Source: Planotetraspora phitsanulokensis
GTDB taxonomy: Bacteria > Actinomycetota > Actinomycetes > Streptosporangiales > Streptosporangiaceae
Length of the DNA: 64,000 nucleotides
Direction of reading: 5' to 3'
NCBI RefSeq assembly: GCF_016863295.1
Contig: NZ_BOOP01000022.1
Coordinates: 1 to 64,000 of the forward strand
The notes under the pieces were generated by a model. It was not told the DNA's origin. It ran no database searches and was given only the letters and a program-made list of their open reading frames with translations. Both the position numbers and the translations under genes were made by a program. Shown here in pieces: positions 35,085 to 42,862 of the stretch (the stretch's first letter is position 1; every line of letters begins with the position of its first letter).

Positions 35085-35141
35085 ATGTCGATCCAGCCGT
35101 TCATGCGCTCCCTCCCCGCTCGGGCGTTCACGCGGGTCTGA
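35085..35141 (+). CDS. Possible 18-residue leader peptide of the GNAT gene
   Basis: ATG 35085 follows a very strong ribosome site (GGAGGAGGTGAG, 35069-35080) and opens an 18-codon frame, MSIQPFMRSLPARAFTRV, that stops 36 bp before the acetyltransferase. The strong site on so short a frame suggests control by translation of the leader rather than a functional protein. Confidence 0.55.
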   Translation: MSIQPFMRSLPARAFTRV

Positions 35142-35164
35142 TCCGGGGAGCGCACATCTCCCGA

Positions 35165-35177
35165 AGGAAGACTTCCT
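35165..35177 (+). promoter_or_regulatory. Palindrome over the GNAT ribosome site
   Basis: AGGAAGACTTCCT is a perfect inverted repeat that ends directly at the ATG of the acetyltransferase. In RNA it can pair AGGAA with TTCCT around GAC, hiding the Shine-Dalgarno bases. It may switch with upstream leader translation. Confidence 0.5.
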
Positions 35178-36092
35178 ATGACCGATCTGGTCGTACGCCC
35201 GCTCAACGCCGGCGAAGAACACCTGTTCCTGTCCCTGTCCGCCCCGGCCACGGTCGGCATGGCCTGGGCCGGGCGCGACTATCTGGAGACCGTGAAGGCC
35301 GCGCAGTACCGTCCCGAGTGGACCTGGGTCGCGCTGCGCGGCGGTGAGGTCGTCGGCAGAGCCGCCTGGTGGGGCGGCCCCGCCGACCAGCGGCCCCTGT
35401 CCCTCGACTGGTTCGACTTCGGTACGGACGTCGAGGTGGGGGCGGCGCTCCTGCGAGCCGCTCCGTTCACCGTCGATTACTGCCTCGTCCTGCCGCCGGG
35501 ATGGCGGGAGGATCCCGAGGTTCGCGCCGCGGCAGACCTCCGCGTCGCGGCGGCCACACGGGCCGGCATGGAGCCGCTGGTCGAGCGGCTCAACTACCTC
35601 TGGACCCCGGCCGCGGGCCTGCCGCAGCGGCAGGGGCGGCTGGAGTTCCGGCCGGAACCTGACGACGAGGTGATCCTCGACGTGATCCGCCGTACGCATG
35701 ACGGCACGTTCGACGCCCACGCCCGGGCCGAAATGGCGCGCGGAGGCGTGGACGCCTCGGCCAGAGACGAGCTGGAGTTCCTGCGCTGGATGCCTTCCCC
35801 ACGCACGTGGTGGCGCCTGGCCTTCACCGGTGACGGGCGCCTGGCCGGTCTCGCGGTCCCCGGACGGAACCAAGCCCGCCCGATCATCGGTTACATCGGC
35901 GTCGTCCCCGAGCAGCGCGGCCACGGCTACGGGTACGACCTGCTGGCCGAGGCGACGCGCATCCTGGCGGACGCCGGAGCCCCCGAGGTCGGCGCGGACA
36001 CCGACATCGGCAACACCCCGATGGCCGCCGCCTTCGCCCGCGCCGGATACCCCGTCGTCCAGAAGCGTGTGTTCCTCCGTCATCCCTCCTAG
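35178..36092 (+). CDS. GNAT family N-acetyltransferase
   Basis: A 304-residue protein, twice the length of a single GNAT domain. The C-terminal domain carries the acetyl-CoA motif IGVVPEQRGHGYGYDLLAEATR and VGADTDIGNTPMAAAFARAGY. The N-terminal half (FLSLSAPATVGMAWAGRDYL) is a degenerate GNAT-like domain without the pyrophosphate loop. Substrate is unknown. It is preceded by a leader peptide and a hairpin over its ribosome site, so it may be induced by a translation inhibitor. Confidence 0.85.
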   Translation: MTDLVVRPLNAGEEHLFLSLSAPATVGMAWAGRDYLETVKAAQYRPEWTWVALRGGEVVGRAAWWGGPADQRPLSLDWFDFGTDVEVGAALLRAAPFTVDYCLVLPPGWREDPEVRAAADLRVAAATRAGMEPLVERLNYLWTPAAGLPQRQGRLEFRPEPDDEVILDVIRRTHDGTFDAHARAEMARGGVDASARDELEFLRWMPSPRTWWRLAFTGDGRLAGLAVPGRNQARPIIGYIGVVPEQRGHGYGYDLLAEATRILADAGAPEVGADTDIGNTPMAAAFARAGYPVVQKRVFLRHPS

Positions 36093-36104
36093 CCGGCTTT
36101 CCCC

Positions 36105-36136
36105 GTGCTGTACGGCCTCGCCGGGCCGTACAGCAC
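36105..36136. terminator. Hairpin after GNAT gene
   Basis: GTGCTGTACGGCC and GGCCGTACAGCAC form a perfect 13-bp stem with a 6-nt loop, 12 bp after the stop codon. Confidence 0.85.
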
Positions 36137-36210
36137 GCCTCCGGGGGCGTCAAAGAGGGCTGGGCGAAGTGATCAACAGACCATGACGGGAGTGGCTAGG
36201 GTGGTCCGTC

Positions 36211-36873
36211 GTGGCCGAATCGGACTTTCTGCTCACCACGCAAGCGTCTTACGACGCGATGGCCTCGGAGTACGAGGAACGCTTCCACGATGAGCTGGCA
36301 GCCAAGCCGCTGGAGAGGGCGATGCTCGCCGCCTTCGCGGAACTCGTGCCGGCTACCGCCGGCGGACCGGTCGCTGATGTCGGTTGTGGTGCCGGCCATG
36401 TGACGGCACATATGCACAGCCTGGGGTTGTCCGCGTTCGGGATCGATCTATCGCCGCAGATGGTCGCGTTGGCTCGGCGGGTGCACCCTGAGCTGCGGTT
36501 CGAAGAGGGTTCGATGACCGCGCTGGATCTGCCGGACGAGACCCTCGGCGGCATCGTGGCCATGTATTCGATCATCCACATCCCTCCAGCGCGACTGCCG
36601 GACGTGTTCGCCGAGTTTCACCGGGTGCTGGTTCCGGGTGGCCATGTGCTGCTCGTGTTCCAGGTGGGCGACGACCATGTGCGTCGGACTGAGGCGTTCG
36701 GTCAGCGAGTCTCGCTCGACTGCTACTGGCGGCCGCTCGAGCGCATCGCCGAGTTGCTGGGCCAGGCCGGGTTCATCGAGGTTGCTCGGCTGCTGCGCGA
36801 GCCCGACGAGACCGAGAAGCTGCAGCGGGGTTGTCTCCTGGCCCGAAAGCCGGCAGGCGTCATCGGGTCATGA
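36211..36873 (+). CDS. Class I SAM-dependent methyltransferase
   Basis: A 220-residue methyltransferase. SAM motif I is VADVGCGAGHVTAHM, followed by GIDLSPQMVALARR, and motif post-I SMTALDLPDETLGGIVAMYS. The fold resembles small-molecule methyltransferases of the Methyltransf_25/11 group. The substrate is not evident. GTG 36211 is the only plausible start. Its end is 39 bp from the end of the convergent AraC gene. Confidence 0.88.
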   Translation: MAESDFLLTTQASYDAMASEYEERFHDELAAKPLERAMLAAFAELVPATAGGPVADVGCGAGHVTAHMHSLGLSAFGIDLSPQMVALARRVHPELRFEEGSMTALDLPDETLGGIVAMYSIIHIPPARLPDVFAEFHRVLVPGGHVLLVFQVGDDHVRRTEAFGQRVSLDCYWRPLERIAELLGQAGFIEVARLLREPDETEKLQRGCLLARKPAGVIGS

Positions 36874-36912
36874 TGCGGAGCGTTCGACGCCATATGCGCC
36901 ATGGGTGTGGGA

Positions 36913-37740
36913 TCACGACTCGCCTCTGAGCCGGGCATAGGCCGCGGGGGGCATGCCGACCGCGGCGGTGAAGTCGCGGGTCAGGTGGGCCTGATCGGTG
37001 TAGCCAAGCTCGGCGGCCAGCGTGGCGAGGTCGAGGTCCTGGTAAACCCGCTCCGCGGCCTCGTGCAGCCGGAAGCGGCGGATCACCCACTTGGGGCCGA
37101 TGCCTACATAGTCCCGGAACAGCCGCTGCAGCGACCGCATCGACCGCCCCGATCTGGCGGCCAGCTCGTCGACCCTGGTCACGGACACGTCGCTCTCCAC
37201 CGTCGCCACCAATGCCGCGACCTCTTCCGACAGCGGATCCTGATTCGGCCCCAGACTCACCAGGAACTTCTCGATGAGCGCGATGGCGGCCCGGGCGTCG
37301 GGCTCAGCCAGGACTTGCTCGACAAGCGTCACACCGGCTGTGCCGTACATCTCGCCGATCTCCACGAACCGGCCGGTCAGCTGGGACACCGGACCGCCGA
37401 GCAACGGCCGGAAGCCACCGGGGCGAAAGCGTGTGCCGAGCACGCGGCCGCTGTCCCGCATCGTATAGGAGAACCCTCCCCTGATCACTTCCGCGATCCG
37501 GTGGAAGTCCCGGGTGATCGTCATGTTCACGGTGGGGTGCGAGACGATGCGCTGCTCGTACGGCTCGGCGAGATCGGTCCACGTGACGACCCAGAAGTGC
37601 TCCACATACGCCGCGAGCTCGGGCGACGGCGCCTGCCGGAAGAAATCGAAGGCCTTGAGCCCCGCGTACGGGTTGACCCAGCCACGCTGTCGCGTTTCTA
37701 CAAGTCGCGCCTCGGGCAGAGGGGGCACGCTGGTGGCCAT
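36913..37740 (-). CDS. AraC family transcriptional regulator
   Basis: A 275-residue regulator. The N-terminal effector region (PSPELAAYVEHFWVVTW) is of the DUF6597 type; the C-terminal 100 residues hold the double HTH (TRVDELAARSGRSMRSLQRL, FRDYVGIGPKWVIRRFRLHE, LATLAAELGYTDQAHLTRDF). ATG 37740 shares its bases with the ATG of the divergent gene (CATG at 37738-37741); GTG 37728 is the alternative. It likely governs that divergent gene. Confidence 0.88.
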   Translation of the reverse strand: MATSVPPLPEARLVETRQRGWVNPYAGLKAFDFFRQAPSPELAAYVEHFWVVTWTDLAEPYEQRIVSHPTVNMTITRDFHRIAEVIRGGFSYTMRDSGRVLGTRFRPGGFRPLLGGPVSQLTGRFVEIGEMYGTAGVTLVEQVLAEPDARAAIALIEKFLVSLGPNQDPLSEEVAALVATVESDVSVTRVDELAARSGRSMRSLQRLFRDYVGIGPKWVIRRFRLHEAAERVYQDLDLATLAAELGYTDQAHLTRDFTAAVGMPPAAYARLRGES

Positions 37741-38281
37741 GGAAGACATGATGCCGCTGATGACGCGCGCCACCGACCGGACCGCAAGATTGGTGCGGGC
37801 CGTGCGGCAGGAGCAGCTCGGGTTCTCGACGCCATGCGCGAAGTTCGACGTCAAGGACCTGATCAACCACCTCGAGTGGGTGGCGGAGATGTTCGAGTCG
37901 TTTGGTCGCAAGGGACCGCGCGTCGAGCAGGGACCTTACGCGGGCGACTTCCCCGAGCGAGCGGAGGACACGCTGGCCGCGTGGTCGCGGCCCGAGTCAT
38001 GGGAGGGGACCAGCCCCGCCATGGGCCTGCCGATGACCGCGCTGGCCCACATGTACCTCGTCGACATGGTCGTGCACGGCTGGGACCTGGCAAGGGCCAC
38101 CGGTCAGGAGTACGAGCCGGACCCCGAGGCCGTCTCGCGGGCGCTGCACTTCACTGACCAGATGGTGGAGATGGGCAGGCAACGCGGTGTCTTCGGGCCG
38201 CCGGTGGCAGTGCCGGACGACGCCCCACAGTTCGACCGCCTGCTCGGCGTCATCGGTCGGGATCCGGCCTGGACAGTGTGA
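37739..38281 (+). CDS. TIGR03086 family DinB-fold metal protein
   Basis: A 180-residue protein of the mycothiol-dependent maleylpyruvate-isomerase-like (DinB) fold. The metal His set is visible: LINHLEWVAEMFE, ALAHMYLVDMVVHGWDLARA. Such proteins are predicted mycothiol S-transferases or isomerases. ATG 37739 overlaps the divergent AraC start; ATG 37748 (MPLMTRATD region) would remove the overlap. Regulation by the AraC neighbour is likely. Confidence 0.82.
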   Translation: MEDMMPLMTRATDRTARLVRAVRQEQLGFSTPCAKFDVKDLINHLEWVAEMFESFGRKGPRVEQGPYAGDFPERAEDTLAAWSRPESWEGTSPAMGLPMTALAHMYLVDMVVHGWDLARATGQEYEPDPEAVSRALHFTDQMVEMGRQRGVFGPPVAVPDDAPQFDRLLGVIGRDPAWTV

Positions 38282-38401
38282 TCTGCTTTGTCAGACGTCG
38301 TCCAAGTGGGGCGGGTCAAGGTGCTGGGCCTGAGCGACCGGATCGGCTGATCGGCTACAGCTCCGCCGACCCACGAGATATCCAGTTGGAAGCGCTAGTC
38401 C

Positions 38402-38848
38402 GTGCACACGAGAATTCAACGGATGAACTGCCCTTTCTGTCTCGTCGCTGCCGGTGACGTTGAGGGTGAGCTCGTCGCCTACCGCACCGCCAACGTCTTC
38501 GTTCTGCCCGTCCCCTGGCAGCGAGCGAAGAACCTCGGTCACTGTCTCGTACTTCCGACTGCGCACGTGACGAGTCTTCATGCCGCCCCCCGCGATCTTT
38601 TGGTCGAGTTGTTCGATGTGGTCGCCCAGGTGACCGCCGCTGTTCGGGAGGCGTTTGGAGCACCCGGGAGCATGGTCCTGCAGAACGACAACATCCCAGG
38701 CCAGACGCTTTTCCACCTACACGTCCATGCGATCCCTCGTTCTCCCGGCGACGGATTCATCCTCGCGGACCCCGCCAAGATCGAGATTCCCTTCGAAGTT
38801 CGAGTGCAGCAGGCTGCACAACTCCGCAAGGCCCTCACCAAGCGATAG
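38402..38848 (+). CDS. HIT family nucleotide hydrolase
   Basis: A 148-residue HIT-domain protein with CPFC zinc-like pair near the N-terminus, RAKNLGHCLVLPTAHVTSL, and the catalytic LFHLHVHAIPR (H-x-H-x-H). These enzymes hydrolyse dinucleoside polyphosphates or adenylyl conjugates. GTG 38402 and ATG 38423 are both possible starts; the latter begins MNCPFC, as most family members do. Confidence 0.88.
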   Translation: MHTRIQRMNCPFCLVAAGDVEGELVAYRTANVFVLPVPWQRAKNLGHCLVLPTAHVTSLHAAPRDLLVELFDVVAQVTAAVREAFGAPGSMVLQNDNIPGQTLFHLHVHAIPRSPGDGFILADPAKIEIPFEVRVQQAAQLRKALTKR

Positions 38849-38861
38849 CCGGGATACCGGT

Positions 38862-38960
38862 GAAGACGACGTCACGCCGGCGGTCGCGGGGGCTGATGCG
38901 TCGGCGGGTGCCGACATGCGGCATCCGGCCTTCTCATGGAGCCTAGGGGTGTTCACCATC
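38862..38960 (-). pseudogene. Fragment of an ArsN-like acetyltransferase
   Basis: The bases here align with 40713-40815, the 3' end of the arsM-arsN gene (common blocks GAAGACGACGTCACGCC, GCGGTCG, GGTGCCGAC, ATCCGGCCTTCTC). On the minus strand it reads NTPRLHEKAGCRM, like NTASLRLHEKAGFR in the intact copy. Frameshifts destroy the rest. A relic of a second copy. Confidence 0.65.
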
Positions 38961-39180
38961 TCGGCGTAGCCGGCGACCAGTACGAATCCGGTGCCTCAGG
39001 GTCGACGTTCCCTAGCCGTGGTCAACTTCGTCTCGGCCCAGGATGACCCAACCGCCGTTACATCGATGCACTGACCAGTTACCGGCCACAAGGACACAAG
39101 TCGGCGCGTCTCCTCCCATTGCGCAATGCCGCACAGACATACAACCGCCCTGTCATCGTCGATCGACTTGGGAGATCCGC

Positions 39181-40509
39181 ATGCTTGCGCGTTGGCAGAG
39201 AAATACAGCGCAGAATCGTCGTCCGGAGCTGACCGGCAGACGCCATGAGCGCGGGCGGCGATTCCGAATCCGGCCCTTGGTGACCGCGGCCGCCATCGCG
39301 ATCGGGCTGGCGCCGCTGGCGGCAGTGGCCGGGCCTGCTCTGGCCCAGCAGACGCCCGTGCCGGGAGAATTCGCCTACGTCAACAACAACGGCAACAGCA
39401 CCGTGTCGCGGCTCAACACCACGACCAACACCATCGTCGCCACCATCCCCCTCCCTCCCGGGGCCAATACGATCGGGTCGGAGGTCACGCCGAACGGCAA
39501 CTTCTACTACGTGGCCAACGCCGGCATCGACAACCTCACGAAGATCGACACCTTCACCAACAGAATCGTCGCCGTCATCCACCTCCCTGCCGGGGCCCAG
39601 CCCAACGGAGTGGGGATCACGCCGGACAGCCGCTTCATCTACTCCACCAATAAGGGCAACAACACCGTCTCGAAGATCAGCGTCGCCGACAACACCATCG
39701 TCGCCACCATCACCCTCCCCCTGGGGGCCGCTTCCGAGTCAGTGGCGGTCACGCCGAACGGCGCCTTCGCCTACGTCTCCAACAGCGGCCTCAACACCGT
39801 CTCGAAGATCAGCGTCGCCGACAACACCGTCGTCGCCACCATCACCCTCCCCGACAAGAGCGCTCCTCGGGGGGTGAAGATCACGCCGAACGGCGCCTTC
39901 GTCTACGTCGCCGACAACGGCAACAAGACCGTCTCGAAGATCGACACCACGTTGGACAAGGTAGTAGCCAACATCCCCGTCGGGATGGGTCCGACCTGGC
40001 TGTCGATCACGCCGGACAGCGCCTTCACCTACGTCACCAACAACGGCAGCAACACCGTCTCGAAGATCAGCGTCGCCAACGACACCGTCGTCGCCACCAT
40101 CCCCGTCGGAACCGGTCCCAGGGGGATGTGGATCAACATCAACGGCACCCAGGTCTACGTGGCCGATCACGACAGCGACACGGTGTCGGTGATCAATGTC
40201 GCCAACAACACCGTCGACGACACCATCCACTTCCCCGCCGGGGCCGGTCCCGAAGGAGTGGCATTCGGGCGCCACGTGCAAGTGCCCGTGAAGGTGACCA
40301 AGACTAGGACTAAGAGCTCATCAACCTCGGGCGGCATCGTTCGGAGTAAGAACGAGAACTTCACCGGCGTCGTCGCCACAGGGGGCAACGGGGACAAGGT
40401 CCGCAAGAAGCTGGGCGGCATCGACTCCTTCGTGGAGCAGGTGAAGCAACGCCATCTCAATAACCCTGCCTTCATCAAGCATCTGCAGGCCGCCGGGCTA
40501 CACGGCTGA
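39181..40509 (+). CDS. Secreted YVTN beta-propeller protein
   Basis: A 442-residue exported protein. A long Arg-rich N-region precedes the signal segment (VTAAAIAIGLAPLAAVAGPALA). Residues 55-385 hold seven propeller repeats of about 42 residues, each like FAYVSNSGLNTVSKISVADN then TVVATITLP. The final 70 residues are basic and unrelated (KVRKKLGGIDSFVEQVKQRH). DNA repeats inside the gene follow the 126-bp protein period. It probably acts at the cell surface; the ligand is unknown. Confidence 0.88.
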   Translation: MLARWQRNTAQNRRPELTGRRHERGRRFRIRPLVTAAAIAIGLAPLAAVAGPALAQQTPVPGEFAYVNNNGNSTVSRLNTTTNTIVATIPLPPGANTIGSEVTPNGNFYYVANAGIDNLTKIDTFTNRIVAVIHLPAGAQPNGVGITPDSRFIYSTNKGNNTVSKISVADNTIVATITLPLGAASESVAVTPNGAFAYVSNSGLNTVSKISVADNTVVATITLPDKSAPRGVKITPNGAFVYVADNGNKTVSKIDTTLDKVVANIPVGMGPTWLSITPDSAFTYVTNNGSNTVSKISVANDTVVATIPVGTGPRGMWININGTQVYVADHDSDTVSVINVANNTVDDTIHFPAGAGPEGVAFGRHVQVPVKVTKTRTKSSSTSGGIVRSKNENFTGVVATGGNGDKVRKKLGGIDSFVEQVKQRHLNNPAFIKHLQAAGLHG

Positions 40510-40533
40510 CGGCGTCCAGGTCGACCGTCATCA

Positions 40534-40576
40534 GGCGCCCCCTGACCTCTCTGAGGGGAGGGGGCGCCCCTTTTCC
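40534..40576. terminator. Terminator between YVTN gene and arsM-arsN
   Basis: GGCGCCCCCT (40534-40543) and AGGGGGCGCC (40559-40568) form a perfect stem, followed by CCTTTTCC on the plus strand. It follows the YVTN stop by 25 bp. Confidence 0.85.
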
Positions 40577-40679
40577 GCAACTGATGTGTGTGGACGCCTG
40601 GTGGCCGATCCGGATCGAACTCGACTCTTCCGGTCTCGGCTGGGAGCAGCGGGGATGGTCAGGCGAACGTGCGACCGAG

Positions 40680-41930
40680 TTACTCGGGCCCCGCGACAGT
40701 GCTGCGGCGCTCGATGAAGACGACGTCACGCCAGCGGTCGTGATGGCGGCCGATGCGCTGTCGGGTGCCGACGGTGCGGAATCCGGCCTTCTCGTGGAGA
40801 CGGAGACTCGCGGTGTTCTCGGGGAAGATCCCGGATTGGATGGTCCAGATACCTGCGGTCTCGGTGGACTGGATGAGCGCATTCAGGAGTGCGGCTCCGA
40901 TTCCGCGGCCGACGTGATCGGGGTGGACGTAAACGGAGTGCTCGACCACTCCGGCGTAGACACATCGGTCGGAGACGGCACTGGCGGCGACCCAGCCAAA
41001 TATTCGTCCAGTGGACGGGTCGACGGCGACGTGCCGGTGACGGGGCAGCTTGGCGCGGTCGAACGCCTCCCAGGTGGGAGCGACGGTTTCAAAGCTCGCG
41101 TCGCCTGTGTCGAGGCCGGCCTGGTAGATGGCGAGGACCTGGGCGGCGTCGTCGGTCCTCATCGGGCGGATGAGGGTCCCGGGCGGTGCGGTCGGCTTGG
41201 TCGCCTGGATGATCGCTGAGTGCAGGCCTTCGGCTGCGGTCTGGGTGCGCGTGATCGTGCAGGTGGTGAATCCGACTGCGGCCAACTGTGTGCGGTATTC
41301 GGTTTCTGTGAGGGTGCCGACGGTGCAGCCGACGTATTGTTCGGCGTCGGCGCGCTGTGCGGGGTCGATCCCGTCGTCGGCGATGACATCGCTGATGCCG
41401 AGCCTGCCGCCAGGCTTGAGGACGCGGAAGGCCTCGGCCAGGACGCGTGGCTTGTCGGCGGACAGGTTGATCACACAGTTGGAGATGATCACGTCGATCG
41501 AGGCGTCGGGAAGCGGGATGTCCTCGATGTGGCCATGCAGGAACTCGACGTTGACGGCTCCGGCTTCTGCGGCGTTGGCTCTGGCGAGGGTGAGCATGTC
41601 GGGAGTGGCGTCGAGGCCGTACGCCTTGCCGGTGGGGCCGACCCTGCGGGCCGATAGGAGGACGTCGATCCCTCCGCCTGAGCCGAGATCGAGGACGGTT
41701 TCCCCTGGTTGGAGGTCGGCGACGGCGACGGGGTTGCCGCATCCCAGGCTGGCCCGAACCGCGCCGGCCGGGAGGTTCGTGGTGTCGTCGTAGGCGGCGG
41801 CTCCGAAGCCGCCGTCGTTGAACTGTTGTGGTCCGCAGTCGGTGATCTGGAGTTGGGCTTGGGCGGCGCGGGCGAGCCGGCCGTAGCGTTCGACGATGCT
41901 TGCTCGGACCTTGTCGGCGTCTTCAGGCAT
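40680..41930 (-). CDS. arsM: ArsM arsenite methyltransferase fused to an ArsN-like acetyltransferase
   Basis: A 416-residue two-domain protein. Residues 1-245 are ArsM: SAM motif VLDLGSGGGIDVLL (79-92) and catalytic cysteines C64 (SLGCGNP), C152 (SNCVINLS) and C202 (YVGCTVGT), spaced as in known ArsM proteins. Residues 253-410 are a GNAT domain of the phosphinothricin/ArsN1 type: TLIRPMRTDDAAQVLAIYQ, SVYVHPDHVGRGIGAALLNA, RLHEKAGFR. ArsN1 acetylates the amino group of arsinothricin. One chain may thus methylate arsenite and block an amino arsenical. It ends the minus-strand ars group. Confidence 0.9.
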   Translation of the reverse strand: MPEDADKVRASIVERYGRLARAAQAQLQITDCGPQQFNDGGFGAAAYDDTTNLPAGAVRASLGCGNPVAVADLQPGETVLDLGSGGGIDVLLSARRVGPTGKAYGLDATPDMLTLARANAAEAGAVNVEFLHGHIEDIPLPDASIDVIISNCVINLSADKPRVLAEAFRVLKPGGRLGISDVIADDGIDPAQRADAEQYVGCTVGTLTETEYRTQLAAVGFTTCTITRTQTAAEGLHSAIIQATKPTAPPGTLIRPMRTDDAAQVLAIYQAGLDTGDASFETVAPTWEAFDRAKLPRHRHVAVDPSTGRIFGWVAASAVSDRCVYAGVVEHSVYVHPDHVGRGIGAALLNALIQSTETAGIWTIQSGIFPENTASLRLHEKAGFRTVGTRQRIGRHHDRWRDVVFIERRSTVAGPE

Positions 41931-41941
41931 GTGTCCTCCGG

Positions 41942-42277
41942 TCAACAGGCGCGGCCTGGCGGGGGAACGGGATGGCCCATGACCACGTCGGCGGCTGTGG
42001 GGAAGGCCCCGATGCACGCTTTGTTGATCTCATACAGGCTGGACGTGCCGCGACGCTCGACCAGGACGAATCCCACCTCGGCCAGCACCTTCAAATGCGC
42101 GGACACGGTCGACTGCCCGACGTCGACCGCCTCGACGATCTCTTTGACCGACAGGGGCGTCTGGCGGCGGGCGAGCAGCGTGACGATCTGGATGCGCGTG
42201 GCGTCGGCCAACGCCTTGAACCACGAGGCGTACTTCGTTGCGGCGGCCCGGTCGAGTGGCCCGGTTCCCTCATTCAT
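41942..42277 (-). CDS. arsR: ArsR/SmtB family regulator
   Basis: A 111-residue winged-helix repressor: WFKALADATRIQIVTLLARR, SVKEIVEAVDVGQSTVSAHL, KVLAEVGFVLVERRG. The usual CxC in the third helix is absent; cysteines sit at the C-terminus (ACIGAF and the final GRAC), a placement seen in several arsenite-sensing ArsR types. The gene ends 11 bp before arsM-arsN and starts inside a perfect inverted repeat, so it controls itself and arsM-arsN. Confidence 0.9.
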   Translation of the reverse strand: MNEGTGPLDRAAATKYASWFKALADATRIQIVTLLARRQTPLSVKEIVEAVDVGQSTVSAHLKVLAEVGFVLVERRGTSSLYEINKACIGAFPTAADVVMGHPVPPPGRAC

Positions 42278-42301
42278 CGTTCATCGACGATAAACGATGA
42301 A
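42273..42301. promoter_or_regulatory. ArsR operator
   Basis: TTCATCGTT (42273-42281) and AACGATGAA (42293-42301) are perfect 9-bp arms with an 11-bp centre. The site overlaps the start codon of the adjacent arsR, in the 110-bp gap behind arsC. Confidence 0.8.
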
Positions 42302-42387
42302 ACTGGGTTCAGGGAAGCCTCTTACCAGGAGAGGTCCGCCAGACTGATCGGTGCCAGGCCGGCGAACCGCAAGGTCCGGCGGTGCGG

Positions 42388-42795
42388 TCAGTGCGCGGGC
42401 ACGAGTTCAGCGAGGAGTTCGCGCACCCGCTTGTCGATCTCATCGCGGATCGGGCGGACTTGGTCGACCGGCTTGCCGGCGGGGTCGTCGAGGCTCCAGT
42501 CCAGGTAGCGCTTGCCGGGGAAGATCGGGCAGGCGTCGCCGCAACCCATGGTGATGACGACGTCGGCGGCCTCGACCGCCTCGGTGGTCAGCGGCTTGGG
42601 GAACTCCTTGGTCAGATCGAGGCCGAGTTCCTCCATGACCTGGACGACGGCGGGATTGATCGTGTCGGCGGGCGCAGATCCTGCGGATCGGACACGGACC
42701 TTGCCGTGGGCGTGGTGGTCGAGCAGGGCGGCGGCCATCTGGGAACGTCCCGCGTTGTGCACGCAGACGAACAGCACCTCGGGGATATCGGACAC
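42388..42795 (-). CDS. arsC: Arsenate reductase (LMW-phosphatase fold)
   Basis: A 135-residue protein with the nucleophile loop C11-V-H-N-A-G-R17-S (the CX5R motif) and the relay cysteines C85 and C89 in GCGDACPIFPGK. The DWSLDDPAGK block is also conserved. It reduces arsenate to arsenite using thioredoxin or mycothiol. GTG 42795 has an AAGGAG ribosome site 5 nt upstream; the frame continues to 42879 but that part overlaps the aquaporin gene. Cotranscribed with the aquaporin. Confidence 0.93.
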   Translation of the reverse strand: MSDIPEVLFVCVHNAGRSQMAAALLDHHAHGKVRVRSAGSAPADTINPAVVQVMEELGLDLTKEFPKPLTTEAVEAADVVITMGCGDACPIFPGKRYLDWSLDDPAGKPVDQVRPIRDEIDKRVRELLAELVPAH

Positions 42796-42862
42796 AAGTG
42801 CTCCTTGGACTTGGGCGGTGGCGCGTAGCCGGTCGTCGGCGAACCGAACGGTGTCACGGAGG

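Noticed and set aside
38936-38946. TGGAGCCTAGG identical to the first 11 bases of the tRNA-Ala half
   Set aside because: No hairpin or further tRNA similarity around it, and the place is explained by the worn ArsN fragment. Treated as chance.
39400-40260. Regular DNA repeats that could suggest a CRISPR or minisatellite
   Set aside because: They are in frame with a 42-residue propeller repeat of the YVTN protein and vary as coding repeats do. The same holds for the RCC1 genes. I see no CRISPR array in the window.
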